A stretch of 64,000 nt of DNA from an uncultured Oscillospiraceae bacterium (GCA_910588625.1 CAJUQN010000005.1:16070-80069); one strand, 5' to 3'; positions 41,253 through 49,513 are shown, counted from the stretch's first letter. The notes: a model not told the origin generated them from the sequence alone. Translations and numbers: made by a program.

Positions 41253-42212
41253 ATGGACTTCCTGCTCTCGTTTTTGAACTCCCTGCCCGGCGCCGTGGGG
41301 CAGGGGCTTGCCTGGGGCGTTATGGCCGTCGGCGTTTATATCACCTATCGCATTTTGGACGTGGCCGACCTGACTGTGGACGGCTCTCTGGCCACCGGCG
41401 GGGCGGTGTGCGCCGTGCTAATCAGCATGGGGGTGAACCCCTGGGCTGCTATGCTGGCGGCACTGCTGGCCGGAATGCTGGCCGGGCTGGCTACCGGGGT
41501 GTTCCACACGGTATGCGGCATTCCCGCCATTTTGTCCGGCATTCTGACCCAGCTGGCGTTGTACTCCATCAACCTGCGCATCATGGCCATCGGGGATGAG
41601 ACGTCCAAAACCAAGTCCTCCTTGGCCATCAGCGTAGACCGGCACGACTTGCTGATCTCCTCCCGGAACATCCGGGCGCTGACCCTGGAGAACCCTATCT
41701 TCCTGCTGGTGGTGCTGGTGGCGCTGGTCATCGCCATCCTGTACTGGTTCTTCGGCACGGAGCAGGGCTGTGCCCTGCGCGCCACGGGCTCCAACGGCAA
41801 TATGGCCCGGGCCCAGGGCATCAACACCGACGTGAGCAAGGTGATGGGGCTGGTGGTATCCAACGGCCTGGTGGCCATGGCCGGCGCCCTGCTGGCCCAG
41901 TATCAGGGCAGCGCCACCATCGACATGGGCCGGGGCGCCATCGTCATCGGCCTGGCCGCCGTCATCATCGGGGAGGTGCTGCTCAGCGGCGTCTTCCGCA
42001 ACTTCGCTTTGAAGCTGCTGTCCTGCGTTATTGGCGCCATCATCTATTATGCCGTCATCACACTGGTGCTCCGGCTGGGGCTGGAGACCACCGATTTGAA
42101 GCTGCTCACCGCTTTGGTGGTGGCTGTGTTCCTCACCATCCCCTATTGGAAGGGGAAATACTTCTCCAAGCCCGTCAAAGCTGTGAAAAAGGAGGAGGGC
42201 GCCCATGCTTGA
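41253..42212 (+). CDS. ABC transporter permease (branched-chain type fold)
   Basis: A 319-residue permease with about eight to nine TM helices. The N-terminus GLAWGVMAVGVYITYRILDV then ADLTVDGSLATGGAVCA is the signature of the COG4120 permeases that pair with TrpX/YtlA-like binding proteins. QGCALRATGSNGNMARAQGI is the cytosolic coupling loop facing the ATPase. I chose the ATG at 41253, with GGAGGA at good spacing, over the ATG six bases earlier. It overlaps the ATPase by eight bases. Confidence 0.93.
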   Translation: MDFLLSFLNSLPGAVGQGLAWGVMAVGVYITYRILDVADLTVDGSLATGGAVCAVLISMGVNPWAAMLAALLAGMLAGLATGVFHTVCGIPAILSGILTQLALYSINLRIMAIGDETSKTKSSLAISVDRHDLLISSRNIRALTLENPIFLLVVLVALVIAILYWFFGTEQGCALRATGSNGNMARAQGINTDVSKVMGLVVSNGLVAMAGALLAQYQGSATIDMGRGAIVIGLAAVIIGEVLLSGVFRNFALKLLSCVIGAIIYYAVITLVLRLGLETTDLKLLTALVVAVFLTIPYWKGKYFSKPVKAVKKEEGAHA

Positions 42213-42999
42213 CGTGAAGAACATTTACAAGACCTTTAACCCCGGTACAGTCAACGAGAAAACCGCCCTGCGGGGGGTGTCCCTGACGCTGAATGACGGT
42301 GATTTCGTCACTGTCATCGGCGGCAACGGCGCGGGTAAGTCCACCCTGCTCAACGCGGTAGCGGGCGTCTGGCCGGTGGACGAGGGCGCCATTTCTATCG
42401 GCGGCGTGGATGTGACCCGCTTGCCGGAGCACAAGCGGGCGAAATACATCGGCCGGGTGTTCCAGGACCCCATGATGGGCACCGCCGCCACCATGCAGAT
42501 TGAAGAGAACATGGCCCTGGCGGCCCGGCGGGGCAGGAGCCGTACCCTGCGCGTCGGCATCACCCGGGATGAACGGGAACACTACCGGGAGATGCTGAAG
42601 ATTTTGGACCTGGGCCTGGAGGACCGGCTGACCTCTAAGGTTGGCCTGCTGTCCGGCGGCCAGCGCCAGGCGCTGACGCTGCTGATGGCCACGCTGCAAA
42701 AGCCGGACCTGCTCCTGCTGGACGAGCACACCGCCGCTTTGGACCCCAAGACGGCGGCCAAGGTGCTGGCCGCCACCGAGCGCATTGTGCAGAAGGATAA
42801 CCTGACCACGCTGATGATTACCCACAATATGAAGGATGCCATTGTTCACGGCAACCGGCTCATTATGATGTACGAGGGGAACGTCGCCCTGGATATCTCC
42901 GGGGAGGAGAAGAAAAAGCTCACCGTGGAGGACTTGCTGGCCAAGTTCGGCCAGGCCACCGGGTCCGACGAGGCGGATGATAAGCTGCTGTTGGGTTAA
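42205..42999 (+). CDS. ABC transporter ATP-binding protein
   Basis: A 264-residue ATPase. Walker A is GGNGAGKST, the Q-loop region is VFQDPMMGT, the signature is LSGGQRQAL, Walker B is LLLLDEHTAAL and the switch His is in MITHNMKDA. The Glu-His after Walker B (LLDEHTA) in place of Glu-Pro is usual in the COG1101 ATPases of this transporter type. It is the third gene of the importer; a strong terminator follows. Confidence 0.95.
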   Translation: MLDVKNIYKTFNPGTVNEKTALRGVSLTLNDGDFVTVIGGNGAGKSTLLNAVAGVWPVDEGAISIGGVDVTRLPEHKRAKYIGRVFQDPMMGTAATMQIEENMALAARRGRSRTLRVGITRDEREHYREMLKILDLGLEDRLTSKVGLLSGGQRQALTLLMATLQKPDLLLLDEHTAALDPKTAAKVLAATERIVQKDNLTTLMITHNMKDAIVHGNRLIMMYEGNVALDISGEEKKKLTVEDLLAKFGQATGSDEADDKLLLG

Positions 43000-43035
43000 A
43001 AATATCCCCGCCGGGTTTCCGGCGGGGATATTTTT
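42998..43035. terminator. Bidirectional terminator
   Basis: AAAAATATCCCCGCCGG, four bases, then the complementary 17 bases. It covers the ATPase stop codon and the end of the converging reductase gene. Confidence 0.95.
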
Positions 43036-43546
43036 ATGCTTTGGCGTAGGCCAGTTCGGCAAAAGGGCCGTATTGCTTCACTTCCTCCAGCCGGAAGCGC
43101 CGCAGGGCCTCCTTTTGAGCGAACAGCGGGATGCCGTCCCCCAGGAGGAGGGGAGCGATCTGTATGATGATGTGGTCTACCATGTCACGATCCAGCAAGG
43201 GGGCCAGGATGGTATTTCCGCCGACAATCCAAATGTTTTTCTCGCGGTCCAGTGTCTCTACAAAGTCCGGAACACTGCTGCAAACAGGGGTGAATCCAGC
43301 ACAGGGGAGGGTGCTGTCATGGGTGAATACATAATTCTGGGTGGTTGGGTAGATGCTTTCTGGAGAATCCAACGTTTCGATTTCTCGGAAGGTCCGGTGT
43401 CCCATAATGGTCACATCCATCTGCTGATAAAAATGATCATATCCGGTGTCCTCTGTGGCGCCTGTCTCATGGAGCCAGCCCAGTCCGTGGTTTTTATCGG
43501 CCAGATAGCCGTCCAGGGTGGCACAGCCGAAAAAGTACACACTCAT
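43034..43546 (-). CDS. Dihydrofolate reductase/RibD C-terminal-like protein
   Basis: A 170-residue member of the RibD_C/DHFR-like fold. The N-terminus VYFFGCATLDGYLADKNHGL is typical of YyaP/YwjB-type proteins; MGHRTFREIE and WIVGGNTILAPLLDRDMVDH are the NADPH-binding segments. These proteins are not the essential FolA, and their substrate is unknown. It is a single gene, convergent with the importer and divergent from psuK. Confidence 0.88.
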   Translation of the reverse strand: MSVYFFGCATLDGYLADKNHGLGWLHETGATEDTGYDHFYQQMDVTIMGHRTFREIETLDSPESIYPTTQNYVFTHDSTLPCAGFTPVCSSVPDFVETLDREKNIWIVGGNTILAPLLDRDMVDHIIIQIAPLLLGDGIPLFAQKEALRRFRLEEVKQYGPFAELAYAKA

Positions 43547-43640
43547 GTGCAGACCTCCCGAAGTTTAGTCTGTCCAATATAGCATAGAACGGGTGAGGGC
43601 GCAACTACAAAATAAAAATGGAGAGAAGCACAGTTGCCTC

Positions 43641-43671
43641 TTGACAAAATTGCATGATAAGCATATGCTTA
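43641..43671 (+). promoter_or_regulatory. psuK promoter with palindrome over the -10 box
   Basis: TTGACA (43641-43646), 17 bp, TATGCT (43664-43669). The 14-base palindrome TAAGCATATGCTTA (43658-43671) overlaps the -10 box. The downstream kinase carries an HTH domain, so self-regulation through this site is likely. Confidence 0.88.
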
Positions 43672-43702
43672 ATAAAAAGAGAAGAGTTTAGGAGTGACGG
43701 CT

Positions 43703-44785
43703 ATGACCCAGCGGGAACGCCAGCTCCTCCGATGGATCGAGGAAAACCCCTTGATCTCCCAGCAGGAGCTGGCGGACAAGGCGGGCATCGCCCGGTCGTC
43801 GGTGGCGGTGCATATTTCCAACCTGATGAAAAAGGGCCACATCGCCGGGAAAGGGTATATTGTGTCCACCGGGCCCTACGCCGTGGTGGTGGGGGGCGTG
43901 AATATGGACATCGGCGGCGTGTCCACCGCGCCGCTGGTCCCAGCCGATTCTAACCCCGGTGTGGTGCGCATGAGCCTGGGCGGCGTAGGGAGGAACATCG
44001 CCCACAATATGGCGCTTCTGGGGGTGGACACCCGCCTGCTCACCGCCTTCGGGGATGACAGCCACGCCCAGCGCATCGCGGCCTCTTGCGGGTCGCTTGG
44101 CATCGACGTGAGCCGGGCCCTGCAAATCCCGGGGGAGCGTACCTCCACCTATCTGTTTATTGCCGACGAGCGGGGAGAAATGGCCCTGGCCCTTTCCGAC
44201 ATGGAGATCTACCGCCATATCACCCCGGCCTATCTGGCCTCAAGGGTCCAGCTCCTGCAAAACGCCCAGTTGGTCATCGTGGACGCCAACATCCCCGCCG
44301 AGGCCATTGCGTGGCTGGCGGACCACGTCAAGCCCCCCATTTTCGCCGACCCGGTGTCCACCGCCAAGGCGGAAAAGCTGCGGCCGGTGCTGGGAAAGCT
44401 CCATACCCTCAAACCCAACCGCATTGAGGCGGAGCTGCTGTCCGGGATGGCGATCACCGACGAGGACAGTTTGAACCACGCCGCTGACACACTGCTGGAA
44501 ACGGGGTTGCGCCGGGTATTCATTTCTCTGGGCGGGGATGGAGTTCTTGCCGCCGACCATAGCGGCCGGGTGCGCCTGCCCTGCGCGAAGGGGCACATGG
44601 TGAACACCACCGGCTGTGGGGACGCCTTTATGGCGGCCCTGGCCTGGGCTTATCTGGAGGGCACCGCCCTGGAGGAAACTGCCCTGGCGGGCTCCGCCGC
44701 CGCGGCCATCGCCATGGAGAGCGGAGAGACCATCAATGATGCGATGAACGCAGAGACGCTGGCGGCGCGGATGAGAGAGTGCTGA
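43703..44785 (+). CDS. psuK: Pseudouridine kinase with N-terminal winged-helix domain (PfkB family)
   Basis: A 360-residue fusion. Residues 1-52 are an HTH (QLLRWIEENPLISQQELADK then AGIARSSVAVHISNLMKKGH), and 58-355 are a PfkB sugar kinase with MSLGGVGRNIAHNMALLG and the ATP/anion-hole motif NTTGCGDAFMAAL. The partner psuG 180 bases downstream identifies the substrate as pseudouridine, phosphorylated at 5'. HTH-PfkB fusions of this YeiC type are known, and the HTH probably reads the palindrome at 43658-43671. The ATG at 43703 has AGGAG at eight bases. Confidence 0.92.
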   Translation: MTQRERQLLRWIEENPLISQQELADKAGIARSSVAVHISNLMKKGHIAGKGYIVSTGPYAVVVGGVNMDIGGVSTAPLVPADSNPGVVRMSLGGVGRNIAHNMALLGVDTRLLTAFGDDSHAQRIAASCGSLGIDVSRALQIPGERTSTYLFIADERGEMALALSDMEIYRHITPAYLASRVQLLQNAQLVIVDANIPAEAIAWLADHVKPPIFADPVSTAKAEKLRPVLGKLHTLKPNRIEAELLSGMAITDEDSLNHAADTLLETGLRRVFISLGGDGVLAADHSGRVRLPCAKGHMVNTTGCGDAFMAALAWAYLEGTALEETALAGSAAAAIAMESGETINDAMNAETLAARMREC

Positions 44786-44789
44786 GGAC

Positions 44790-44936
44790 ATGAAAGCCAT
44801 CAAGATAATGTTGTTTGGAATCGCGGTGATATTGCTTGGGATGGCGATCGGTTCGATGAATTTCTTGGCCTGGTTTGGCGGAGGCATTGGAACCTTGATT
44901 GCAAGCGCGGGCCTTTTTATCGGAGATAAACACTGA
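44790..44936 (+). CDS. Small two-helix membrane protein between psuK and psuG
   Basis: A 48-residue ORF, too short to be obvious, with MKAIKIMLFGIAVILLGMAI forming the first helix. A Gly-rich turn (WFGGGIGT) and a second hydrophobic stretch LIASAGLFIG follow, ending in DKH. It begins four bases after the psuK stop, with a weak GAGGA, and ends 33 bases before psuG. The operon position suggests a link with nucleoside uptake, but single-gene evidence is thin. Confidence 0.65.
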   Translation: MKAIKIMLFGIAVILLGMAIGSMNFLAWFGGGIGTLIASAGLFIGDKH

Positions 44937-44969
44937 TTTAATTTTTATATATTTATGGAGGGTTTTATT

Positions 44970-45887
44970 ATGGTGTTCAACAAATATTTGGATGTATCAC
45001 CCGAGGTGGCCGAGGCTCTTACCCATGGGAGACCGGTGGTGGCACTGGAGTCCACCATCATCTCCCACGGTATGCCCTACCCGCAGAACGTGGAGACCGC
45101 CTTGGCGGTGGAAAACATCATCCGGGAGAACGGCGCGGTCCCTGCCACCATCGCCGTCATCGGCGGGCGACTCAAGGCTGGGTGCACCAAGGAGGAGATC
45201 GAATACTTGGGCAAGACTGGAACCAACGTCACAAAGGCCAGCCGCCGGGACCTGGCCATGCTGTGCGCCCGGGGTCGGGACGGGGCCACCACCGTGACCA
45301 CTACCATGATTATCGCCCACATGGCGGGCATTAAGGTATTCGCCACCGGCGGCATCGGTGGCGTACACCGGGGTGCGGAGACCACCATGGACATCTCCGC
45401 CGACCTGGAGGAGCTGGCGCACACCCCTGTCATGGTGGTGTGCGCCGGGGCCAAGTCCATTTTGGACCTGGGGCTGACGCTGGAGTACCTGGAGACCCAC
45501 GGCGTGCCCGTGCTGGGCTACGGCACGAAGGAACTGCCCGCCTTTTACACCCGCCACAGCGGATTTTCCGTGGACTACCAGGTGGACACCCCCGAGGAGC
45601 TGGCCGCGGCCTTTCGGGCCAGCCTAGAGCTGGGTTTTGAGGGCGGTATGCTGGTGACCAACCCCATCCCGGAGGAGTATTCCATGGACCCGAAGGTCAT
45701 CAACACGGCCATCGACGAGGCGCTTCGGCAGGCCGAGGCCAACGGTATCCACGGCAAGGAGACCACCCCCTTCCTGCTGGCGAAAGTAAAGGAGCTCACC
45801 GGCGGCGACAGCCTGGATTCCAATATCCAGCTTGTGTTCAACAACGCTAAGGTGGCGGCCCGGACCGCCGTGTGCCTGGCGAGATAA
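44970..45887 (+). CDS. psuG: Pseudouridine-5'-phosphate glycosidase
   Basis: The 305-residue PsuG/IndA enzyme splits the C-C glycosidic bond of pseudouridine-5'-phosphate to uracil and ribose-5-phosphate. Landmarks are VVALESTIISHGMPYPQN, AVIGGRLKAGC, RGRDGATTVTTTMIIAHMAG, FATGGIGGVHRGAE and the catalytic lysine in VVCAGAKSILDLG. Length is normal. The start at 44970 follows GGAGGG. With psuK it forms a salvage pathway for RNA-derived pseudouridine. Confidence 0.97.
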   Translation: MVFNKYLDVSPEVAEALTHGRPVVALESTIISHGMPYPQNVETALAVENIIRENGAVPATIAVIGGRLKAGCTKEEIEYLGKTGTNVTKASRRDLAMLCARGRDGATTVTTTMIIAHMAGIKVFATGGIGGVHRGAETTMDISADLEELAHTPVMVVCAGAKSILDLGLTLEYLETHGVPVLGYGTKELPAFYTRHSGFSVDYQVDTPEELAAAFRASLELGFEGGMLVTNPIPEEYSMDPKVINTAIDEALRQAEANGIHGKETTPFLLAKVKELTGGDSLDSNIQLVFNNAKVAARTAVCLAR

Positions 45888-45888
45888 T

Positions 45889-45925
45889 GAAAAAGCCTCC
45901 GGCGCGGTGCGCCGGGGGCTTTTTC
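45889..45925. terminator. Terminator after psuG
   Basis: GAAAAAGCCTCCGGCGC and GCGCCGGGGGCTTTTTC pair with one mismatch, starting three bases past the psuG stop. Confidence 0.93.
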
Positions 45926-45931
45926 ACTCAT

Positions 45932-46237
45932 TCAAAATATGCCTTTATTGTATTTGAATTGGGCGTAAAGCAGAATGACTAATCCAATAGCCACTCCGAC
46001 TGCCGCCAGATAGAAAATGGATTCCATGTCGAAAATCATTTGAAGGATTCCGGTTAGAACGATAGATATACCTATCATAGAAGTGCCAAGCCCCATGGCT
46101 TTCCCATATTTAGGGGCGTCTGCTTTGCTGACTTTACGGCGGTTATACCCATGGATCGTAGATATGTTGCCTTTGAGGTTTTGAATGCCTGCAATGAGGA
46201 GAAGGACTCCGAAAAGCAGTAAACAGATATATTCCAT
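45932..46237 (-). CDS. DUF3784-like membrane protein
   Basis: A 101-residue protein with three hydrophobic segments: 1-18, about 47-65 and about 72-92. The loop NISTIHGYNRRKVSKADAPK then YGKAMGLGTSMIGISI is the DUF3784 signature (GY-x-R, then Y-x-K near a TM start). The ATG at 46237 follows AAAGGGGG. It lies 43 bases after the XRE gene on the same strand, so it is probably third in that operon. Function unknown. Confidence 0.85.
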   Translation of the reverse strand: MEYICLLLFGVLLLIAGIQNLKGNISTIHGYNRRKVSKADAPKYGKAMGLGTSMIGISIVLTGILQMIFDMESIFYLAAVGVAIGLVILLYAQFKYNKGIF

Positions 46238-46280
46238 CAAAACGTCCCCCTTTACGTAATAGTTCCCACCCCTGGAAAGA

Positions 46281-46487
46281 TTAAAAATAGAACAATTCCT
46301 CGAACTTCTTATCCAGCGCCACGCACAAAATAAGCGCCAGCTTGGCCGTGGGGCTGAACTGCCCCGTCTCGATGGAGCTGATGGTGTTGCGGGACACGCC
46401 CACCAGCTCCGCCAGCGCCGCCTGGGACAGTCCCTGTTCCGAGCGGGCCTCTTTCAGACGGTTTTTCAAAATCAGGCTTTCATCCAT
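46281..46487 (-). CDS. XRE-family transcriptional regulator
   Basis: A 68-residue single-domain repressor: LKEARSEQGLSQAALAELVG then VSRNTISSIETGQFSPTAKL and ALILCVALDKKFEELFYF. This is the compact type that starts with a short leader (MDESLILKNR) and ends in FEELF. Its ATG shares one base with the stop of the upstream membrane protein gene. The likely operators are the two palindromes at 46837-46887. Confidence 0.93.
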   Translation of the reverse strand: MDESLILKNRLKEARSEQGLSQAALAELVGVSRNTISSIETGQFSPTAKLALILCVALDKKFEELFYF

Positions 46488-46813
46488 CAAAAGCCCCCCA
46501 GCTCCCGGCGCAGATAGAGCACGAAAAAGAACACGGACAGCGCCCCGTAGAATAACCCCAGCGCCAGCTCGTGGCGCTTGCGCAGGCGGTGGTATTTGAC
46601 CAGAAACACGGAAGACGATATGGCCCACATCACAACCCAAACGCCGTAATCTACGCTGTCCCGGAACACGGCATGGAGTACGCTGAGCAGGCCGCACACC
46701 ATCATGCCCACCGAGAAAGCGATGCTGTTAGCTTTATTGGTGGCTTCCTCATCCACAAGATCCCGGTCTTTATTTTCCTCCCGGCTCTTTTTTAAAATCT
46801 CGTCCTTATCCAT
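46487..46813 (-). CDS. DUF6442-like small membrane protein
   Basis: A 108-residue protein with a charged N-terminus (DKDEILKKSREENKDRDLVD) and three or four hydrophobic segments at about 30-46, 55-71 and 82-101. This type regularly precedes compact XRE genes in Firmicutes; DUF6442 is my best guess at the family. It is first in the operon behind the 46859-46887 promoter, and its stop codon overlaps the XRE start. The pair may act as a membrane sensor and repressor. Confidence 0.75.
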   Translation of the reverse strand: MDKDEILKKSREENKDRDLVDEEATNKANSIAFSVGMMVCGLLSVLHAVFRDSVDYGVWVVMWAISSSVFLVKYHRLRKRHELALGLFYGALSVFFFVLYLRRELGGF

Positions 46814-46836
46814 GATGTGGCCCCCAAAGCCATATT

Positions 46837-46887
46837 GCCAAGTTTACTTGGCGTTTCTATCATAGCATTGACAAGCGTACTTGTCAA
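46837..46887 (-). promoter_or_regulatory. Promoter with two related operator palindromes
   Basis: Read on the minus strand: -35 TTGACA (46887-46882), 17 bp, -10 TATGAT (46864-46859). TTGACAAGCGTACTTGTCAA (46868-46887, plus strand) overlaps the -35 box, and GCCAAGTTTACTTGGC (46837-46852) lies just downstream of the start. Both share the core CAAG, four bases, CTTG, so they are two sites for one dimeric repressor, most simply the XRE protein of this operon. Confidence 0.92.
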
Positions 46888-46891
46888 TATG

Positions 46892-46915
46892 CTTTGCAAA
46901 GTTTTCTTTGCAAAG
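46892..46915 (-). terminator. Hairpin after the DUF1643 gene
   Basis: CTTTGCAAAG, TTTT, CTTTGCAAAG: each arm is itself palindromic, and together they make a 10-bp stem ten bases beyond the DUF1643 stop. It also sits just upstream of the operator region of the XRE operon. Confidence 0.6.
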
Positions 46916-46925
46916 ATTTAGCCGG

Positions 46926-47546
46926 TCAGCTCAGGCTGTCCAGATACGCCCCCACGTCGAAGGGGTCCAGCGGGCTATCCTTGCGCAGGTACAACGGGTG
47001 GTGAGGATGCCCCGCCTTTGTCCGTTTCCCGGCGGAAAACCAGCGGGCGTTCCGTTTTTCACCAACAGAAATCATATCCCTGACACACTGGGGCAGATAA
47101 CCGCGTTTCTCAATCACCGCCCCCCAGGCCGCCCACACCGCCGGACTTCCAGCTTTGTCCAGCGAAAGGGCGTAGTCAAACGCCCTCATGTTTTCCGCGT
47201 GGAGCGCCGCGTTACAGAACTTTTCCATATCCTCCGGTCTGGTAGCCCGCTGAGCGTAAACATTGAACATAATAAAGCTGTCATATCCGTTGTGATGGGC
47301 CACCCGCTCCACGGACTTGAGCGTATTGTCCAAATCCCCTGGCGCGGCGGTGGAGGGATTCACCCCAACGCAGATGAGGGGCTTCTCGCCCCGCGTGCCC
47401 AGGATGTACCGATACTCCCCGTAATAGTTCGGCACATAAATCCATTTTGTAATATCGTAGTCCTGGGAAGGGGCTAACGCCTGTGCCAGTGCGTCGTCAA
47501 ACTGTACCAACTCCAGCAGGGCGGTATCACCGCTTGGAATGTGCAT
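46926..47546 (-). CDS. DUF1643 domain protein
   Basis: A 206-residue protein of the DUF1643 family, recognised by the RYILGTRGEKPLICVGVNPS segment followed by TAAPGDLDNTLKSVERVAHH. The mid part FIMFNVYAQRATRPEDM and the end KRTKAGHPHHPLYLR are also typical. The family is often on mobile or phage-linked DNA and has no settled function. It has no adjacent partner on its strand. Start at 47546, SD weak (GAGGTGA). Confidence 0.88.
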   Translation of the reverse strand: MHIPSGDTALLELVQFDDALAQALAPSQDYDITKWIYVPNYYGEYRYILGTRGEKPLICVGVNPSTAAPGDLDNTLKSVERVAHHNGYDSFIMFNVYAQRATRPEDMEKFCNAALHAENMRAFDYALSLDKAGSPAVWAAWGAVIEKRGYLPQCVRDMISVGEKRNARWFSAGKRTKAGHPHHPLYLRKDSPLDPFDVGAYLDSLS

Positions 47547-47617
47547 AAAATCACCTCAAACGACATTTTACCACAAAGAGCCGGAAAGAGAAAGCCCGTT
47601 TTGAGGGTAAACGCCTG

Positions 47618-47646
47618 TTGCGGGGGTTTCCGCATTGTGGTATGAT
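47618..47646 (+). promoter_or_regulatory. Promoter of the FUSC-sfsA-sprT run
   Basis: TTGCGG (47618-47623), 17 bp, TATGAT (47641-47646), with TG one base before the -10 (extended -10). Confidence 0.75.
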
Positions 47647-47682
47647 ACTACAATCAGAATTAAGCCCAACGGAGGGATCCCA

Positions 47683-48267
47683 ATGGAACGACATGATCAC
47701 CCCCTGACCCCGGAGCACCGCCACCGCGTCGGAATGCGCATCATCAAAACAGTGATCGCTGTGTTCCTGTGCGGCCTGCTGGCCTTTTTGAGGGACAAAT
47801 CCGCCCTCTATTCCATGTTTGCCGCCCTGTTCTGCATCCAGAACTCGGCAGGCAAGACCATTGAATCATCCATTAGCCGCGCCTTGGGCACTCTGATTGG
47901 CGGCGTGGTGGGGGTGCTGACGGTGTACTCTATGGACACTCTGAACATCCTGCACATCGACCTGCTGCGCTATCTAATCATGTCTGTGCTGTTAATCCCC
48001 GTCATCGAGTTTTGTCTGGCCATCAAAAAGCCCGGCTGCGCCGGGATGGCCTGCATGGTGGTCATGTGCCTGGTGGTGGACCCTGGAAATAAACCGGCGG
48101 TGGACTCCATCGAGCGGCTCTTTGAGACTGTGGTGGGTGTGATGCTGGCCTGCGGCATCGACGTGCTTCTGCCCTACCAGCAGCCGGCCCAGCCTGCGGT
48201 GGAGAGCCCTGCGGCTCAGAAGCCGCCCGCCGAAAGGCCCCAGGAAGACGGGGAGGAGAAAAAGTGA
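47683..48267 (+). CDS. FUSC/aromatic-acid-exporter-like membrane protein
   Basis: A 194-residue protein with about five TM helices: RIIKTVIAVFLCGLLAFL, SALYSMFAALFCIQNSAGKT, ALGTLIGGVVGVLTVYS, YLIMSVLLIPVIEFCLAI, and the last GMACMVVMCLVV. The segment AGKTIESSISRALGTLIGGV is the ArAE/FUSC signature. It has only the membrane half; the long cytosolic domain is replaced by a Pro-rich tail. It starts at 47683 after GGAGGG and overlaps sfsA by four bases. The substrate is unknown. Confidence 0.88.
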   Translation: MERHDHPLTPEHRHRVGMRIIKTVIAVFLCGLLAFLRDKSALYSMFAALFCIQNSAGKTIESSISRALGTLIGGVVGVLTVYSMDTLNILHIDLLRYLIMSVLLIPVIEFCLAIKKPGCAGMACMVVMCLVVDPGNKPAVDSIERLFETVVGVMLACGIDVLLPYQQPAQPAVESPAAQKPPAERPQEDGEEKK

Positions 48268-48977
48268 TCTATCAGGATATCCATGCGGCCCGGTTTATTG
48301 CCCGGCCCAACCGCTTCATTGCCAGAGTGGAGGTGGAGGGCAGGGAGGAGACGGTACACGTCAAGAATACCGGACGGTGTAAAGAGCTTTTGGTTCCCGG
48401 CTGTACGGTGTATCTGGAGGGCAGTTCCAACCCTCAGCGCAAGACAAGGTTTGACTTGGTGGCAGTGGAGAAGGTCCGCTCCAGTCAGCCACCGCTGCTG
48501 ATCAACATGGATTCCCAGGCGCCCAACAAGGTCTTTGGGGAGTGGATGTCGGCAGGTTTGGGGGCCGGTTTCGGGCTTCCCAAGCCCTCCTTGCTCCGTC
48601 CAGAGACTACATGGGGCAATTCTCGGTTTGATTTCTACTGGGAGGAATCAGAAAGTGGGCGAAAAGGTTTTGTTGAAGTAAAGGGCTGCACGTTAGAGGA
48701 AAACGGCCTTGCCCTGTTCCCCGACGCCCCCACCGAGCGGGGTGTGAAGCATCTGCATGAGCTCATTGCCTGCCACGGGGCGGGTTATGAGGCAGCGGTG
48801 TGCGTGGTCATCCAGATGGAGGGCATGACGTCGTTCTCCCCCAACGACCGCACGCACCCAAAGTTCGGCGCAGCCCTGCGGGGGGCATACCAGGCCGGGG
48901 TGAAGGTACTGGCGGAGGAATGCGCTGTCGCCACGGACAGCCTGACCATGACAAAGCCCGTCCCTGTGCGGCTGTAG
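48264..48977 (+). CDS. sfsA: SfsA family protein
   Basis: A 237-residue protein with the SfsA signatures ARFIARPNRFIARVEVEGRE, HVKNTGRCKELLVPG, WGNSRFDFYWE and EVKGCTLEENGLALFPDAPT. The acidic residues in the latter blocks fit its proposed nuclease-like fold. The name comes from sugar-fermentation stimulation in E. coli, but the molecular role is unsettled. GTG start with a GTGA overlap. Confidence 0.95.
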   Translation: MIYQDIHAARFIARPNRFIARVEVEGREETVHVKNTGRCKELLVPGCTVYLEGSSNPQRKTRFDLVAVEKVRSSQPPLLINMDSQAPNKVFGEWMSAGLGAGFGLPKPSLLRPETTWGNSRFDFYWEESESGRKGFVEVKGCTLEENGLALFPDAPTERGVKHLHELIACHGAGYEAAVCVVIQMEGMTSFSPNDRTHPKFGAALRGAYQAGVKVLAEECAVATDSLTMTKPVPVRL

Positions 48978-48988
48978 AGGGGAGACCC

Positions 48989-49513
48989 ATGACACAAAAA
49001 TACATAGACGGCCTGATGGCTCTGGTCATTGCCCAGGCCCGGGCCATCAAGATCCCCGTCTCTGAGAAAATCGAACCCCACGTTCGCCTAAATCGCCGGG
49101 CCCGGACCCGCTTTGGCTGCTGTGTCCGGAAGGATGGCCGATACACCATCGAGGTGTCGGCCCAGCTGGCGGAGCAGGGCAGTGAGGACGCAATCCTTCA
49201 AGTTCTGGCCCACGAGGTACTCCACACCTGTTACGGCTGTTCCAACCATGCGGCCCGCTGGAAGGGCTACGCCCAGCGGATGAATGCCGCTTACGGTTAC
49301 CGTATCCGCCGCACGGATAACTACGAGGAGCTGGGCATCGAGGACAATCGCCCCGTGCGGTATTATGTGGTGTGCGTCAAGTGCGGACGGCGTATCCCCC
49401 GGATGAAGCGCTCCCCGCTAATCGACCACCCGGAGCGCTACCGCTGCACTTGCGGCGGTGTTTTACGGGTGGAGGATGCTGGTAATAGACAGGCAGAAAT
49501 CGGAAAAATGTGA
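48989..49513 (+). CDS. SprT-like zinc protease domain protein
   Basis: A 174-residue protein with a SprT-like metalloprotease motif HEVLH (VLAHEVLHTCYGCSNHAARWK), where the third ligand His is 8 residues further on. A C-terminal zinc ribbon has CVKC and CTCGG. SprT/Spartan-like proteins cut DNA-protein crosslinks or act on ribosome-linked targets; the bacterial function is unclear. It starts 12 bases after sfsA with GAGGGGAG, so it is in the same operon. Length agrees with the bacterial SprT form. Confidence 0.92.
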   Translation: MTQKYIDGLMALVIAQARAIKIPVSEKIEPHVRLNRRARTRFGCCVRKDGRYTIEVSAQLAEQGSEDAILQVLAHEVLHTCYGCSNHAARWKGYAQRMNAAYGYRIRRTDNYEELGIEDNRPVRYYVVCVKCGRRIPRMKRSPLIDHPERYRCTCGGVLRVEDAGNRQAEIGKM

